DNA of 64,000 bases from Desulfitobacterium metallireducens DSM 15288 (lineage in GTDB: Bacteria > Bacillota > Desulfitobacteriia > Desulfitobacteriales > Desulfitobacteriaceae): the NCBI RefSeq assembly GCF_000231405.2, contig NZ_CP007032.1:310001-374000 (forward strand). The letters run 5' to 3'. Numbering within the stretch: the stretch's first letter is position 1; each line of letters begins with the position of its first letter. The position numbers and the translations under genes were made by a program. The notes below the pieces were generated by a model. That model made no database searches. It was not told the origin of the DNA and saw nothing but the letters and a program-made list of their open reading frames with translations. Below are positions 35,681 through 44,985 of the stretch, in pieces.

Positions 35681-38600
35681 TCCGGCTTGGAAAAAAATAT
35701 GTGTCATTGGCTCCGGGCCGATCGTGATCGGGCAAGCGGCAGAATTCGATTATGCCGGAACTCAGGCATGTAAAGCTCTACGCGAGGTCGGTCTAGAAGT
35801 CGTGCTGGTGAACAGCAATCCAGCCACGATTATGACAGATGTGCAGATGGCAGATAAGATTTATTTGGAGCCACTCCTTCCGGAACGCTTGGAAGTGATC
35901 CTCGCTAAGGAAAAACCCGATGCCCTTCTTCCAACCTTGGGCGGGCAGACGGGATTGAATCTAGCGATGGAACTGGAAAAGCAGGGGATTCTGGAACGTT
36001 ATGGTGTTGCGCTGATTGGGTGCAATGCGGAAACCATTTATAAAGCTGAGGATAGAGAAGCTTTTAAAGAAACGATGTTAGAAATCGGGCAGCCCGTTGC
36101 TGAAAGTGCAATTGTGACAACACTTGAGGAAGGGTTAGCATTTACGGCACGCATTGGTTATCCAGTGATTATACGCCCCGCCTATACGCTTGGGGGTACG
36201 GGTGGAGGAATTGCCAAGAATGAACGCCAACTTCATGAAACCTTACAGCTTGGATTACAAGCGAGTCCCATCCATCAATGTCTTCTCGAACGGAGTGTGG
36301 CAGGATGGAAAGAGATTGAATATGAAGTGATGCGCGATGGAGCGGACAATTGTATCACAGTCTGTAATATGGAAAACGTTGACCCTGTTGGCATTCATAC
36401 TGGGGATAGCATTGTTGTTGCACCTTCTCAGACACTCACTGATGTCGAGTATCAGATGCTCAGAGCTTCTTCTTTAAAAATAATTCGCACTTTAGGTGTA
36501 AACGGGGGCTGTAATGTTCAATATGCTCTCAATCCTGAGAGCCGAGAGTATGTTGTCATCGAAGTAAATCCTCGAGTGAGTCGTTCAAGTGCCCTTGCCT
36601 CTAAAGCAACGGGATATCCCATTGCTAAAATGGCAGCTTTGCTCGCCGTGGGTTACACGTTACCGGAATTGCAAAATCCAGTGACTGGGCATACGAGCGC
36701 CTGCTTTGAGCCTGCCCTGGATTATGTCGTCGTTAAATTTCCACGGTGGCCATTTGATAAATTCCCGGCAGCTGATAACCGCTTAGGAACCCAAATGAAA
36801 GCCACAGGTGAAGTTATGGCCCTGGAAAGAACGCTTGAAGGCGCTTGGCTTAAAGCCATCCGCTCTTTGGAGATTGGTGCAGTTGGACTCCGAATTCCGG
36901 ATGCGGCTCGTTGGACAGAAATAGAAATTGAGGATAAGTTATCGGAGGCCGATCATGAGCGCTTTTTCGCTGTGGCCGAAGCCTTTCGTCGGGACTGGAC
37001 GATTCTTGAAGTGCAAATGCTAACTAAGATTGATCCCTTTTTTCTTCATAAAATCAAGGATTTGGTCTCGTTAGAACAGCGTTTGAGCCAGGAACCTTTA
37101 ACCCCTGAACTTCTACGCCTAGCTAAAATCCAAGGGTTTTCTGACCGGGAAATTGGACGTTTAACTCGGACAAAAGAAGACGCGATCCGCCAAGAACGTT
37201 ACAAACTGGGAATTCGTCCTGTCTATAAAACGGTGGATACCTGTGCCGCAGAGTTTGCATCTTCCACTCCATACTACTATTCAAGTTATGAAGAGGAAGA
37301 TGAAGTTACGGTTCATTCTGGACCAAAAGTTGTTGTTCTGGGTTCTGGCCCGATTCGGATTGGACAGGGCATTGAATTTGACTATTGCTCAGTGCAAGCC
37401 CTTTGGGCCTTGCAAGAGGCGAAAGTTGAATCGATCATGATCAACAATAATCCCGAGACCGTTTCTACCGATTTTGATACCGGTGACAAACTTTACTTTG
37501 AGCCTTTGACTTTGGAAGATGTTCTTCATGTTGTGGAGAAAGAAGAGGCGGATGGCGTTTTAGTCCAGTTTGGGGGACAGACGGCGATTAACCTTGCTGG
37601 ACCGCTTAGCCAAGCTGGAGTCAAGATTTTAGGAACACCTGTAGATGCTATTGATGCGGCTGAGGACCGTGAACGTTTTGCCCAGCTTCTCATGGAACTG
37701 GGGATTCCTCAATCTGAAGGACGGGCAGCCACTTCTGTCGATCAAGCGAAAGAGATCGCAGAGGAACTGGGATTCCCGGTTCTTGTTCGTCCTTCCTATG
37801 TTATCGGGGGACGGGCTATGCAGGTCGTGGATAATCTTAAAGAATTGGAAGAATATTTGACCCGTGCTATCAACCTTTCGTCAGCGCATCCGATTCTTGT
37901 CGATAAGTATCTTGAAGGGAAAGAAGTCGAGGTCGATGCGGTCTGTGATGGTGAAATTACAGTGATTCCAGGAATTATGGAACACATTGAACGAGCTGGA
38001 GTTCACTCCGGAGATAGTTTTGCTGTATATCCTCCACAACGCTTAACACCTTCCGAGATTCAGCAGATTCAGGATTACACCTGCCGAATTGCTGAAGGAT
38101 TAGGGGTAAGAGGACTTGTCAATATTCAATTCGTGGTGGTGAGTGGGAAGGTTTATATTATTGAGGTTAATCCACGGGCCAGCCGAACAGTACCGATCAT
38201 CTCAAAAGTGACCGGAATACCGATGGTGAGTCTAGCAGTTCAAGTTTCTCTTGGTAAAAAACTCACTGATCTGGGCTATAGTCATGGGCTTGCCCCAGAA
38301 ATTCCCTATGTTGTTGTTAAAGCTCCAGTCTTTTCTTTTGAAAAACTGACCAAAGTCGAAACATCCCTTAGTCCAGAAATGAAATCGACAGGTGAGGTCT
38401 TAGGGATGGATCTCAGCTTCGGTCATGCTTTGGCCAAAGCGTTTGCTGCTTCTCACGTACCCCTTCCTGAGCAAGGAAATATTTTAGTGAGTGTTGATGA
38501 AAAGGATCGTCCAGAGGCTATTACGTTATCCCGAGAACTCGCTCGCTTAGGCTTCGGGGTCAAGGCGACCGGTGATTCTGCCAAAGCGTTAGCTTTATGC

Positions 38601-38882
38601 GGAGTTGAAGTGGAAGAAGTAGGAGCAGGAAGTACTGAACTTCAAGAAGCTATTCGTCAACGTGAATTTGCATTTATCTTAAGTACTCCGATCAAAGGAA
38701 AGGGAAAAAGTGAAGAACGGATGGGGTATCTGCTTCGTCGTATAGCCGCTGAGCATCGTGTTCCCTGTCTCACGTCGATGGACACAGCTCGGGCTGTAGT
38801 GCACGCCCTTAAAGAGATTCGGGGGAATACACCATCTCAGACTTTAACATTGCAGGAATATCGGGCGATCGGAAAAAATTGA
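35670..38882 (+). CDS. carB: Carbamoyl-phosphate synthase, large subunit
   Basis: 1070 aa with two homologous ATP-grasp halves, each opening with an SGPI(V/R)IGQ motif (near residues 14 and 556), and a C-terminal MGS-like allosteric domain (about 935-1070). Key segments are [36 protein letters not shown] and [17 protein letters not shown] 35670 lies inside the end of carA, so translation is coupled. A terminator follows after 30 nt. Confidence 0.98.
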   Translation: MPLNPAWKKICVIGSGPIVIGQAAEFDYAGTQACKALREVGLEVVLVNSNPATIMTDVQMADKIYLEPLLPERLEVILAKEKPDALLPTLGGQTGLNLAMELEKQGILERYGVALIGCNAETIYKAEDREAFKETMLEIGQPVAESAIVTTLEEGLAFTARIGYPVIIRPAYTLGGTGGGIAKNERQLHETLQLGLQASPIHQCLLERSVAGWKEIEYEVMRDGADNCITVCNMENVDPVGIHTGDSIVVAPSQTLTDVEYQMLRASSLKIIRTLGVNGGCNVQYALNPESREYVVIEVNPRVSRSSALASKATGYPIAKMAALLAVGYTLPELQNPVTGHTSACFEPALDYVVVKFPRWPFDKFPAADNRLGTQMKATGEVMALERTLEGAWLKAIRSLEIGAVGLRIPDAARWTEIEIEDKLSEADHERFFAVAEAFRRDWTILEVQMLTKIDPFFLHKIKDLVSLEQRLSQEPLTPELLRLAKIQGFSDREIGRLTRTKEDAIRQERYKLGIRPVYKTVDTCAAEFASSTPYYYSSYEEEDEVTVHSGPKVVVLGSGPIRIGQGIEFDYCSVQALWALQEAKVESIMINNNPETVSTDFDTGDKLYFEPLTLEDVLHVVEKEEADGVLVQFGGQTAINLAGPLSQAGVKILGTPVDAIDAAEDRERFAQLLMELGIPQSEGRAATSVDQAKEIAEELGFPVLVRPSYVIGGRAMQVVDNLKELEEYLTRAINLSSAHPILVDKYLEGKEVEVDAVCDGEITVIPGIMEHIERAGVHSGDSFAVYPPQRLTPSEIQQIQDYTCRIAEGLGVRGLVNIQFVVVSGKVYIIEVNPRASRTVPIISKVTGIPMVSLAVQVSLGKKLTDLGYSHGLAPEIPYVVVKAPVFSFEKLTKVETSLSPEMKSTGEVLGMDLSFGHALAKAFAASHVPLPEQGNILVSVDEKDRPEAITLSRELARLGFGVKATGDSAKALALCGVEVEEVGAGSTELQEAIRQREFAFILSTPIKGKGKSEERMGYLLRRIAAEHRVPCLTSMDTARAVVHALKEIRGNTPSQTLTLQEYRAIGKN

Positions 38883-38911
38883 AGATGAAATGAGAGACAG
38901 TCTCACGAAAG

Positions 38912-38953
38912 AGAGCTCCTTCAGTCTGTAAACTGTTGGAGCTCTTTATTTAT
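38912..38953 (+). terminator. Terminator after carB
   Basis: GAGAGCTCCTTCAGT pairs with ACTGTTGGAGCTC(T) around CTGTAA, followed by TTTATTTATTTC. It ends the argCJBD-carAB transcript. Confidence 0.85.
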
Positions 38954-39062
38954 TTCGTGATAAAAGTGATTTAATAAAACTTCCTCAAATTCCCATATAT
39001 GTGACAAACCCAATGGACTAAACATAAAATGTACTATCTCTAGAACAAAGGAGGGTACCCCG

Positions 39063-39161
39063 ATGGCAGATGGTATAGGTCATGGCACTAATCTATTACA
39101 AGGTATTGCAATAGTAGTTGTTATCATTCTTCTGCTTATCGCAATGGGGATTGTTTTTTAA
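39063..39161 (+). CDS. YjcZ-like small membrane protein (32 aa)
   Basis: MADGIGHGTNLL followed by one hydrophobic helix (about residues 13-32). It has an AAAGGAGGG site before ATG 39063. It resembles the YjcZ/sporulation-associated one-helix peptides of spore formers, which usually occur as tandem copies, as here with the next ORF. Function unknown; it may sit in the forespore or coat membrane, by family inference. Confidence 0.7.
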   Translation: MADGIGHGTNLLQGIAIVVVIILLLIAMGIVF

Positions 39162-39194
39162 TCAAAAAATATAACTTGGGAAGGAGGATATAAT

Positions 39195-39353
39195 ATGTAC
39201 GGATATTGCCATTATCCACACATTTCACCTGTTGGTGCTCCACCACACGTTGGACCTGTGGGATGTTGTTATCCACCTGTAGGCGTTGGCGCTGGCGTAG
39301 GAATCATTGCTATTGCAATTTTAATCCTTCTTGCTTTAGGCGTAATCGTTTAG
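39195..39353 (+). CDS. YjcZ-like small membrane protein (52 aa)
   Basis: 52 aa with an N-terminal Tyr/His/Pro/Cys-rich part (MYGYCHYPHISPVG, GCCYPPVG) and a C-terminal hydrophobic helix GAGVGIIAIAILILLALG, the typical YjcZ tail. It has an AAGGAGG site before ATG 39195, 33 nt after the previous small gene, and a terminator directly behind. The two Cys next to each other and the His residues could bind a metal, but that is speculative. Confidence 0.75.
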   Translation: MYGYCHYPHISPVGAPPHVGPVGCCYPPVGVGAGVGIIAIAILILLALGVIV

Positions 39354-39364
39354 GGGTTTAAATA

Positions 39365-39395
39365 AAATGGGCTGTCGCAAAACAGCCCATTTTTC
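39365..39395 (+). terminator. Terminator after the YjcZ-like genes
   Basis: AAATGGGCTGT and ACAGCCCATTT around CGCAAA, followed by TT. A second copy of the stem-loop core in inverse orientation, GTTTTGCGACGGCC (39440-39453), pairs with GGCTGTCGCAAAAC here and probably serves the minus-strand genes. Confidence 0.85.
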
Positions 39396-39459
39396 GGTGT
39401 TCAAAATAATTATCGACTATTGCAAACTACACGACCATAAGTTTTGCGACGGCCTTTTA

Positions 39460-39825
39460 TTATTTTCCAAGATCATTCCAATGCTCATAAGCCTCATTGA
39501 GTTCCTGGAGGCCACCTGATTTATCTTGTGCCTGAATGGCACCCCTCAGCCTGGCTAAACTGATTGAGAAATCATTAATTTCATTGCGTTCAGAACTGTA
39601 TTGAACTCTTTTGACGATTTTATCCCAGGCTTTACTTAGGTCTTCTGTATCTTTTTGGGCTGCTCCCCAATTCTCCTTATTGACATCCTGAATTACCGTA
39701 TCAATTGAGAGAGTAATATTGTCATCGCTACCAAACGATTTTTTTAAGACATCACCGCTAAGCATGAGTAGAATAAAGACAATGAGCGTAACGATTGGGA
39801 TCGCTCTAACCAGGAATGTTCTCAT
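39460..39825 (-). CDS. DUF4363 family protein
   Basis: A 121-aa protein with an N-terminal membrane segment (residues 7-24) and a helical outer domain (DVNKENWGAAQKDTEDLSKA, NEAYEHWNDLGK). It matches DUF4363, small exported proteins of anaerobic spore formers that usually occur beside a DUF421 protein, as here. The function is unknown. ATG 39825 lies 12 nt after the DUF421 stop, with AAGGAGA between, so it is in one operon with it. Confidence 0.85.
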   Translation of the reverse strand: MRTFLVRAIPIVTLIVFILLMLSGDVLKKSFGSDDNITLSIDTVIQDVNKENWGAAQKDTEDLSKAWDKIVKRVQYSSERNEINDFSISLARLRGAIQAQDKSGGLQELNEAYEHWNDLGK

Positions 39826-39837
39826 TTAATCATCTCC

Positions 39838-40566
39838 TTAGTACGGTCCTTTATAATCTCCGATGTCGGTAATCTTCTTCAGATGATCCTCATATCGGTC
39901 AACATACAAACTTCCTGCCGGGTTGAGCGTGACTAAAAAGACTTCAGATATATCGTTGATTCCCTGTTTCTTAAGCTCATCAAGGAGCCATTGCTTGTCT
40001 TTGTTGAGCGGCTTAAGATTTTCTTCGATAATAATTCCGTCATAGACTAATTCACTACTAATACCTGATGGGGAAGTTTTAACATTTAAATCCTTAGGAG
40101 TTAGAGGTAAGTATTCAGGTTTTAATAAGACGGAAATCTGCCCATTAGGTTCAATGATAGCAAAATCAACTTGGTTTAAGTCAAATACACCTTTGTTTCT
40201 GAGAAGCTCTAAAACTTCGGATGCTCTATACTTCATTTTCCTCAAAACATTCTCCATGATCTTGCCATTCATGATAACAATTGCGGGTTCTCCTTCTAAA
40301 TATTTAGCAGCATATCTCCATTTCGAGGATATTAATTCCATTAAAAGTCCTAATACAACCCAGGTTAAAAGTCCGACCCAATGGGGCCACGCCCTGCTGG
40401 ATAAATCGGTTGTTAAGGAAGCTGCGATTGACCCAATCGTAATACCTAGTACATAATCAAAAAAGTTAAGTTGACTGATTTGTTCTTTCCCAATGATCCT
40501 TGCAAAAATGAGTAAAGAAAAGAAGCCAACAAATGCGCGAACAATGACGACTAGCCCCTCATTCAT
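39838..40566 (-). CDS. DUF421 (YetF-like) membrane protein
   Basis: A 242-aa protein with three N-terminal hydrophobic segments followed by a soluble domain. Family motifs are ARIIGKEQISQLNFFDYVLG, ITIGSIAASL and LEGEPAIVIMNGKI. DUF421 members (YetF, YdfR, YrbG) are common in spore formers, and some are linked to spore germination or membrane processes. ATG 40566 follows AAGGTGTT. It is the first gene of a two-gene unit with DUF4363. Confidence 0.9.
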   Translation of the reverse strand: MNEGLVVIVRAFVGFFSLLIFARIIGKEQISQLNFFDYVLGITIGSIAASLTTDLSSRAWPHWVGLLTWVVLGLLMELISSKWRYAAKYLEGEPAIVIMNGKIMENVLRKMKYRASEVLELLRNKGVFDLNQVDFAIIEPNGQISVLLKPEYLPLTPKDLNVKTSPSGISSELVYDGIIIEENLKPLNKDKQWLLDELKKQGINDISEVFLVTLNPAGSLYVDRYEDHLKKITDIGDYKGPY

Positions 40567-40657
40567 TTCACAACACCTTCCAAATTGTTTGATGCTTCAG
40601 GATATTATTTACCAATAAGTACGTTTAATACTCCTTCAGCTGAATATTGAAAGTACA

Positions 40658-40696
40658 TCAAGGCCCTTCTTCCTATTTTTGGGAGAAGGGCCTTGA
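40658..40696. terminator. Bidirectional hairpin between GPP34 and DUF421 genes
   Basis: TCAAGGCCCTTCTTCC (40658-40673) pairs with GGGAGAAGGGCCTTGA (40681-40696), one mismatch. It likely ends the minus-strand GPP34 transcript. Confidence 0.8.
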
Positions 40697-40718
40697 AATA
40701 AGACGTATATATTTGATA

Positions 40719-41360
40719 CTAAAAGCTTCCAGCATATGCTCCAGAATTGGAACCCTGAATCGTTTTGATAATCGCCTGGACTAACAGATCTTCTTTAGCT
40801 AACGCCTTAACCTTTTTTCGTGCATCTTTTCGTTCCTCTTTATCAAAAATAGTATTTGTGAGGCCGCAGGCATGCACGAGAGCAATGAGTCGAGCGGTTC
40901 GTGGACTAGGGGTTTCTTCACGCAGAATGACGAGGCGGACGCGGTCGCGAATTTCTCTTTTAAGCAAGGTATCGCGCAAGGGATAGGCAGTGGAGGGGAA
41001 AATCCAAAAGATCTGCCGCTCTTCTTCACGCAAAATGCCTTGGTTGACGAGTTGTTCGAGATATTCGTGGCGAAGATGTTTAAAGGTTCCTTTAGATTTT
41101 GTAATCCAATAACTCGGGGATCGAACCTTCTTCGAATGATCAATAAGATTGAGAAGCGTGTCGAGTCGAGAATTTCCTGTAGAGGTTCGATTGATGACCT
41201 GCAGGGTCTTTTTATCTGCTTTTACACGGTTCATCAGTTCGAGTTCGATGAGGAGAGCCCCAGCAAGGCAAAAATCAATTTTGTTGGAGGCATCAAAGGG
41301 AATGCTTCCTTTTTCTTCATGAACAGCAAGGAGTAATAACTCTTCGGAAAGATCTAACAT
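40719..41360 (-). CDS. GPP34-family (GOLPH3-like) phosphoprotein
   Basis: A 213-aa protein with the family opening LSEELLLLAVHEEKGSI and CLAGALLIELELMNRV, and a Ser/Arg/Leu-rich C-terminal part. GOLPH3-type proteins bind phosphoinositides in eukaryotes; the bacterial role is unknown, though membrane association is likely. The long glycine-free helices fit the fold. It is preceded on the minus strand by the Arc-like and SPFH genes, so it may belong to a membrane-organisation cluster; that is inference. Confidence 0.85.
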   Translation of the reverse strand: MLDLSEELLLLAVHEEKGSIPFDASNKIDFCLAGALLIELELMNRVKADKKTLQVINRTSTGNSRLDTLLNLIDHSKKVRSPSYWITKSKGTFKHLRHEYLEQLVNQGILREEERQIFWIFPSTAYPLRDTLLKREIRDRVRLVILREETPSPRTARLIALVHACGLTNTIFDKEERKDARKKVKALAKEDLLVQAIIKTIQGSNSGAYAGSF

Positions 41361-41393
41361 GAATAATCACTCCCCAAGTTAAGCCCTAACGGC

Positions 41394-41591
41394 TTATTCA
41401 TCATTTTTCAAAATCGGATTATGCTCTTCTTCTGCGGAGTCCTCAATCTTGAGACGACTTGCACGATGCACAGCTTCGCGGAGTAGAAACTCAATATGAG
41501 CATTAACACTTCGGAATTCGTCAGCTGACCATTTTTCGAGAGCATTATACAGTTTAGGATCGAGGCGAAGTGCAAATTGTTTCTTGACCAT
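41394..41591 (-). CDS. Arc-like ribbon-helix-helix DNA-binding protein
   Basis: A 65-aa protein. The ribbon KKQFALRLDPKLYNALEKWS, then helix and FRSVNAHIEFLLREAVHRAS match the Arc/MetJ RHH fold (about residues 3-48), with an acidic tail. ATG 41591 has an AGGTGTTG site. No toxin-like gene adjoins it. It lies 41 bp behind the restored end of the SPFH gene and may regulate that cluster; this is inference. Confidence 0.82.
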   Translation of the reverse strand: MVKKQFALRLDPKLYNALEKWSADEFRSVNAHIEFLLREAVHRASRLKIEDSAEEEHNPILKNDE

Positions 41592-41612
41592 ATTGTATCA
41601 ACACCTGTCTAA

Positions 41613-41640
41613 TCTAGTAAGTCTAGTAAGTCTAATAAAG
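41613..41640 (-). repeat. Short 9-bp tandem repeat
   Basis: TCTAGTAAG occurs at 41613-41621 and 41622-41630, followed by a variant TCTAATAAAG. The repeat lies at the restored stop codon of the SPFH gene and runs into the leader of the Arc-like gene. Confidence 0.85.
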
Positions 41641-42476
41641 AGAGCCAGTATTGATCACAGGCTGGGCCGAACGATCCGAGACGATCGCGACGAGCAAGTT
41701 GTTGATCATCGCAGCTTTGCGCTCTTCATCCAATTGGACGACATTCTCCTTTTCGAGACGTTCGATAGCCAATTGTACCATCCCATTGCACCTTCGACGA
41801 TGATTTGGCGAGCTGCGAGAATAGCATTTGCCTGTTGTCGTTGAAGCATTGCACCGGCTATTTCAGTAGAATAAGCGAGGTGAGTTAAACGTGCTTCGCT
41901 GACTTCTACGCCAGCGAGTGTAAGGCGTTTTTGAAGCTCTTGTGTGAGTTCATGAGCGATTTCCTCGCCATTTCCACGCAAGGAATAGCCGGATCCGGTG
42001 TGTTCAAAGGTGTCATAGGGATAGCGACTGGCGACATGCCGAAGTACGGTTTCACTTTGAATTTCTACGAACTGCTCATATTTATCAACATCAAAAATAG
42101 CTTTAGCCGTATCGACGACTCGGAAAACAATAACAGCGGCAATTTCAATCGGGTTGCCTTCAGTATCATTGACTTTTAAAGTTTTACTATTAAAATTACG
42201 AACTCTAAGGGATACAGCCTTGCGAATCGAAAAAGGAAGGGTGAACCAGAACCCAGGTTCGCGAAGTGTTCCAATATAACTACCAAAAAACGTCACAGCA
42301 AAGGCACGGTTGGGTTGGACAACTTGAATCCCTGTTAGCAAAATGATCCCGACGATCAGAAGGATGATTCCAAATAAATGAAGATTGATGAGTAAGGCTG
42401 TTCCTGTCCCCAGCAAAGCAAGGATCAAGATTAGAACAAAATAACCGTTAAGAGTCCACGCATTTTTTTCTTTCAT
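41632..42476 (-). pseudogene. SPFH/band 7 domain protein, frameshifted near the C-terminus
   Basis: The open frame (42476 to 41706) encodes 256 aa: two hydrophobic N-terminal segments, then a band 7 domain ([32 protein letters not shown]). After residue ~231 the frame changes to an unlikely [14 protein letters not shown] tail. With one base added at about 41782 the protein continues [20 protein letters not shown] to an end QPVINTGSLY and a stop at 41632, which is the usual C-terminus of these proteins. So there is either a one-base deletion or a sequencing error. ATG 42476 follows AAAGGAGG. Confidence 0.8.
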
Positions 42477-42575
42477 TTTATAAGCCTCCTTTTAGTATTG
42501 AGAAAAACTGAAACTATTTCGATATTATTATGATATCACTGTTAATAATATATGTAAACAGTTTGTCTAAAAGAA

Positions 42576-42604
42576 CGCCTCCCGAATAATTAATTCAGGA
42601 GGCG
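42576..42604 (-). terminator. Terminator of the zinc-ribbon membrane protein gene
   Basis: CGCCTCC (42576-42582) and GGAGGCG (42598-42604), extended by GAAT/ATTC; the minus-strand RNA continues TTCTTTT. Confidence 0.75.
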
Positions 42605-42622
42605 GAGATTATGAATAAGAGT

Positions 42623-43747
42623 TTACAGTTGAGTACCACACTGGGCACAATAATTTGCCCCGGGGCGGGTTTTCTGTCCACAGGTAGGGCAATAGTTCAC
42701 AGAATCAGAGAGAACTTGAGCAGCAGGGGGAATCTCTGATTCTTGGTTTGCTGGAGAAGCTGGGGTCATGGGTGCTTCGGAGGCCGAGGGAGAAACTGGA
42801 GCTGAAGGAGAAGATGCAGATGCATCTGAAGTAGATTCTTGCGGGAGAGTGAGTGTTGATTCTGAATCCGAGGGAGATGCCAAAGTAAGACGTTGCTGGT
42901 TCTCCTCTTCTTCTAGAGACAAAACCCAAACAATCGGGAGAATTGCTGTGAAAGGTCCGGCAAGCAGGGCCACTATGAATCCGAGCGATGTAGATGCTTG
43001 ATTGATGAAAGATATAAGGATTTGAATTCCAATCATTGTGATAAAGTAAATCCAGAGGGATCCCATATTTCTTTGATAGAAATTCCAGCTCCCTTTGAGC
43101 GAATGCGTGAAGTTTAAGTCACGATGGTTAAGCATATAAAAAGCAGAGGTTGAAAACCAAGGCATTAAAAAGAGAGCAAGTGAAACCATCAGAAGAACAT
43201 AGAGGCCTCCAAAGAGGGGAAGAGCATAGGACATTCCCCGAAGCGCAAAAGCACCGAAAATTCCAGCGAGAATCACGAGAAAACTGACTAGGGTCAGGAT
43301 TCCATACCAACCAAGAACACGCGGGATTCCAGAAAAGCGAAAATCTCGAAAACGAACGGCTTCATGAAATGCTTTCTGAGTTAGATTAAACATCCCCGTC
43401 ATGAAAGCAGAACTTCCAAGCCAAGAGAGTAGGAGAATGAAAAGGAAGAAAAGAAGAAAATAAGGAGCTTGTGCTAAATAAGGGGATGATAAGTAAGGAG
43501 CAAGCATATCGCCAAAAGGGGATAACCCACCGGAACTAACCCCTGGGGGCATTGGTGGATTGGGGTTAGGAAAGGGTCCAGAAAAGGAACGAGTTCCCCT
43601 GTTCAGCATGGGGAGTAAAAAGGGCAATAATCCGGTAATCAATATTCCCAATCCTGCGAAGGCGAAGATGAAATACCAACCGTATATTGGGAGAGCAACA
43701 CGTTTAAAGGTTTCAAAGGCAAGCTTAATTCGCTCAGACCAGCGCAA
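42623..43747 (-). CDS. Membrane protein with C-terminal zinc ribbon
   Basis: A 374-aa protein with about six hydrophobic segments: one near residues 20-45 and the rest between about 95 and 290. A Pro/Gly-rich external loop (PNPNPPMPPGVSSGG) lies between the first two. The cytosolic tail is Ser/Pro/Ala/Glu-rich and ends in a zinc ribbon with CPTC and CAQC. It resembles glycerophosphoryl-diester phosphodiesterase-membrane-domain/DUF975-like proteins in shape only. Function unknown. Minus strand, start ATG 43747. Confidence 0.75.
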   Translation of the reverse strand: MRWSERIKLAFETFKRVALPIYGWYFIFAFAGLGILITGLLPFLLPMLNRGTRSFSGPFPNPNPPMPPGVSSGGLSPFGDMLAPYLSSPYLAQAPYFLLFFLFILLLSWLGSSAFMTGMFNLTQKAFHEAVRFRDFRFSGIPRVLGWYGILTLVSFLVILAGIFGAFALRGMSYALPLFGGLYVLLMVSLALFLMPWFSTSAFYMLNHRDLNFTHSLKGSWNFYQRNMGSLWIYFITMIGIQILISFINQASTSLGFIVALLAGPFTAILPIVWVLSLEEEENQQRLTLASPSDSESTLTLPQESTSDASASSPSAPVSPSASEAPMTPASPANQESEIPPAAQVLSDSVNYCPTCGQKTRPGANYCAQCGTQL

Positions 43748-43909
43748 TTGAACCCCTCCATTTCTTTCAATTCGACTATTTTTGAGTGAATATGACTAAT
43801 CTTATCTATATTCTTCGTGACTACAAATTTTTCCTTTAAAGTTTCAATTTCTAAGGTAAGCTTATGCTTCTCTTTGGGGCGATATACAAAGAAAATTTCG
43901 GAAACCTAT

Positions 43910-43943
43910 TGAATTATTATGCATTAAAAAGTATAATAATTCA
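43910..43943 (+). promoter_or_regulatory. Paired ArgR boxes before argF
   Basis: TGAATTATTAT (43910-43920) and ATAATAATTCA (43933-43943) are exact complements with 12 bp between. The left half continues as TGAATTATTATGCAT, close to the ARG box consensus. The site ends about 19 bp before the argF start. Confidence 0.72.
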
Positions 43944-43961
43944 TATCGAAGGAGGCTAACC

Positions 43962-44906
43962 ATGATGATTCTACCTAATAAAAAGGAATTTCAAGGACGG
44001 GATTATATTTCCCTTAAAGATTTTACTCCAGATGAAATCTTATATATGTTACATGTGGCGAAGGGTTTAAAAGAGGAAACTAAAGCAGGAGTTTCCCATC
44101 CCATTCTTCAGGGCAAGAATTTAGCGATGATTTTTACAAAATCTTCGACTCGTACGCGTGTTTCCTTTGAAGTTGGAATGGAGCAACTGGGCGGGCATGC
44201 TTTGTTTTTAAGTGATCGGGATATTCAAATTGGTCGTGGTGAACCGATTAAAGATACAGCTCGGGTGCTGTCCCGAATGGTTGATGGGATAATGATTCGG
44301 ACATATAGTCATCAGGATGTTATTGATCTGGCTGAGTACTCTGATGTCCCTGTTATTAATGGGTTAACCGATACGTTTCATCCTACGCAAGTTTTAGCCG
44401 ATTTGCTCACGATCCAAGAGCATAAACATCAGATAGCAGGATTGAAACTCGGCTTTATTGGGGATGGGAATAACATGGCTCATTCTCTAATGAATATTGC
44501 TAAGCTGGGTATGCATATTGTTATTGCAAGCCCAAGCAGTTATCAGCCTGATCCTGGAATCATTGCCGACGCCCAAACTGCGGCTAAAAAAGGTGGAGGA
44601 TTGATAGAGATCGTTGAGGATCCGATGTTGGCAGCTAAGGGCGCCGATGTTCTTTATACCGATGTTTGGGCCAGCATGGGACAGGAAGAAGAAGCAAAGA
44701 TACGGGCGAAAGCCTTTGCAGGCTACCAAGTAAATGAACAGACCTTAAAAGCAGCTAATTCAAAGGCTATTGTATTGCATTGTTTACCCGCTCATCGGGG
44801 CGAGGAGATTACGGAAGATGTGCTTGAGGGTCCGCAATCAGTAGTCTTTGATGAAGCAGAAAATCGTCTCCATGCTCATAAAGCAATTCTAGCCCTGCTC
44901 TTGTAA
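43962..44906 (+). CDS. argF: Ornithine carbamoyltransferase
   Basis: Makes citrulline from ornithine and carbamoyl phosphate; 314 aa. Motifs are the carbamoyl phosphate site FTKSSTRTRVSFEVG, HPTQVLADLLTI, the ornithine site with DVWASMGQEEE, and HCLPAHRGEEIT. It starts at ATG 43962 behind GAAGGAGG (a second ATG follows at once). It is about 5 kb from carB and 80 nt before argG, in a separate ArgR-controlled unit. Confidence 0.97.
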   Translation: MMILPNKKEFQGRDYISLKDFTPDEILYMLHVAKGLKEETKAGVSHPILQGKNLAMIFTKSSTRTRVSFEVGMEQLGGHALFLSDRDIQIGRGEPIKDTARVLSRMVDGIMIRTYSHQDVIDLAEYSDVPVINGLTDTFHPTQVLADLLTIQEHKHQIAGLKLGFIGDGNNMAHSLMNIAKLGMHIVIASPSSYQPDPGIIADAQTAAKKGGGLIEIVEDPMLAAKGADVLYTDVWASMGQEEEAKIRAKAFAGYQVNEQTLKAANSKAIVLHCLPAHRGEEITEDVLEGPQSVVFDEAENRLHAHKAILALLL

Positions 44907-44985
44907 AATAAATTCAAGATTGTAAAATCAAAATAAGACTTTATATTAAACTATAAAATTATGTTTAAGGAAGGAAGAGAGCTCA

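Noticed and set aside
40872..41336. 154-codon plus-strand frame opposite the GPP34 gene
   Set aside because: It is antisense to a recognised family member and has no ribosome-binding site.
41632..42476. Programmed ribosomal frameshift in the SPFH gene
   Set aside because: No slippery heptamer or downstream stem-loop was seen at about 41782; a deletion or sequencing error is simpler.
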